Below are positions 63,980 to 64,000 of a stretch of DNA of 64,000 bases, piece by piece. The stretch covers positions 18,914 through 82,913 of the forward strand of contig NZ_JAIWPE010000009.1 of assembly GCF_021028955.1 (NCBI RefSeq), written 5' to 3'. The notes beneath the pieces are model-generated. The model was not told where the DNA came from, did not search any database, and was given only the letters and a program-made list of their open reading frames with translations. Made by a program: the position numbers and the translations under genes. The stretch comes from Salipaludibacillus sp. CUR1. Its GTDB lineage: Bacteria; Bacillota; Bacilli; Bacillales; Salisediminibacteriaceae. The first letter of the stretch is position 1. Every line of letters begins with the position of its first letter.

Positions 63980-64000
63980 AATATACATCAAAATAATTAT

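Overview
The window is a chromosomal segment of an endospore-forming member of the Bacillaceae. The genome is AT-rich, and most genes lie on the minus strand. The gene order follows the Bacillus subtilis cmk-to-fur segment closely: cmk, motI, ypeB-sleB, prsW, bdr, gudB, mecB, ypbG/F/E/D, recS, ypbB, fer, serA, resEDCB, rluB, spmBA-dacB, ypuI-scpBA, ypuF, the rib operon, ppiB, lysA, spoVAF, sigF-spoIIAB-spoIIAA, dacF, pdp-punA-deoB, xerD, yqzK, fur. Many proteins are rich in Asp and Glu (the lipoprotein at 25973-26764 is extreme). This suggests, but does not prove, a halophilic or haloalkaliphilic species. No tRNA, rRNA, CRISPR array, transposase or prophage gene was seen.

Region by region. 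1-9 kb: cmk (cut by the window edge), a c-di-GMP effector, the germination pair sleB-ypeB, prsW, a cytoplasmic asparaginase, bacillithiol-disulfide reductase, glutamate dehydrogenase and mecB. 9-17 kb is accessory. It holds a MerR/B12-binding regulator with every residue signature of an AdoCbl photoreceptor (CarH/LitR), and a five-gene operon (P-loop ATPase, ferredoxin, and alpha, beta and gamma subunits of a 2-oxoacid:ferredoxin oxidoreductase) followed by fhs. A consensus cre box lies in that operon's promoter. 17-28 kb: ypbF-ypbB, fer, a Crp-type and a FadR/GntR regulator, serA, a SurA-type lipoprotein, a cobalamin adenosyltransferase and moaB. 29-36 kb: the res cytochrome-c/redox locus without resA, then rluB. 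36-46 kb: spmAB-dacB, then a second accessory zone with two DUF421 genes, a reduced spoVA2-like cluster (YhcN lipoprotein, spoVAC and spoVAEb, no spoVAD) and an orphan Tat Fe-S/cytochrome b pair, then scpAB. 46-50 kb: the rib operon under an FMN riboswitch with its terminator. 51-64 kb: lysA, spoVAF, the spoIIA operon, dacF, nucleoside catabolism with two different PNP paralogues, xerD, yqzK and fur.

Main points for a second look: (1) the CarH/LitR-like regulator, with an inverted repeat over the -35 of its own promoter and a cobalamin adenosyltransferase gene 17 kb away; (2) break-up of the spoVA operon, with spoVAF alone beside sigF under its own sigma-G-type promoter; (3) a second PNP whose two base-recognition residues are changed in the way seen in MTA phosphorylases; (4) the anaerobe-type oxidoreductase operon; (5) two copies of a non-coding element with matching inverted ends; (6) a Crp-family gene that seems to start at ATT.

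Start codons were chosen from Shine-Dalgarno placement. In many cases this gives a shorter protein than the longest open frame.
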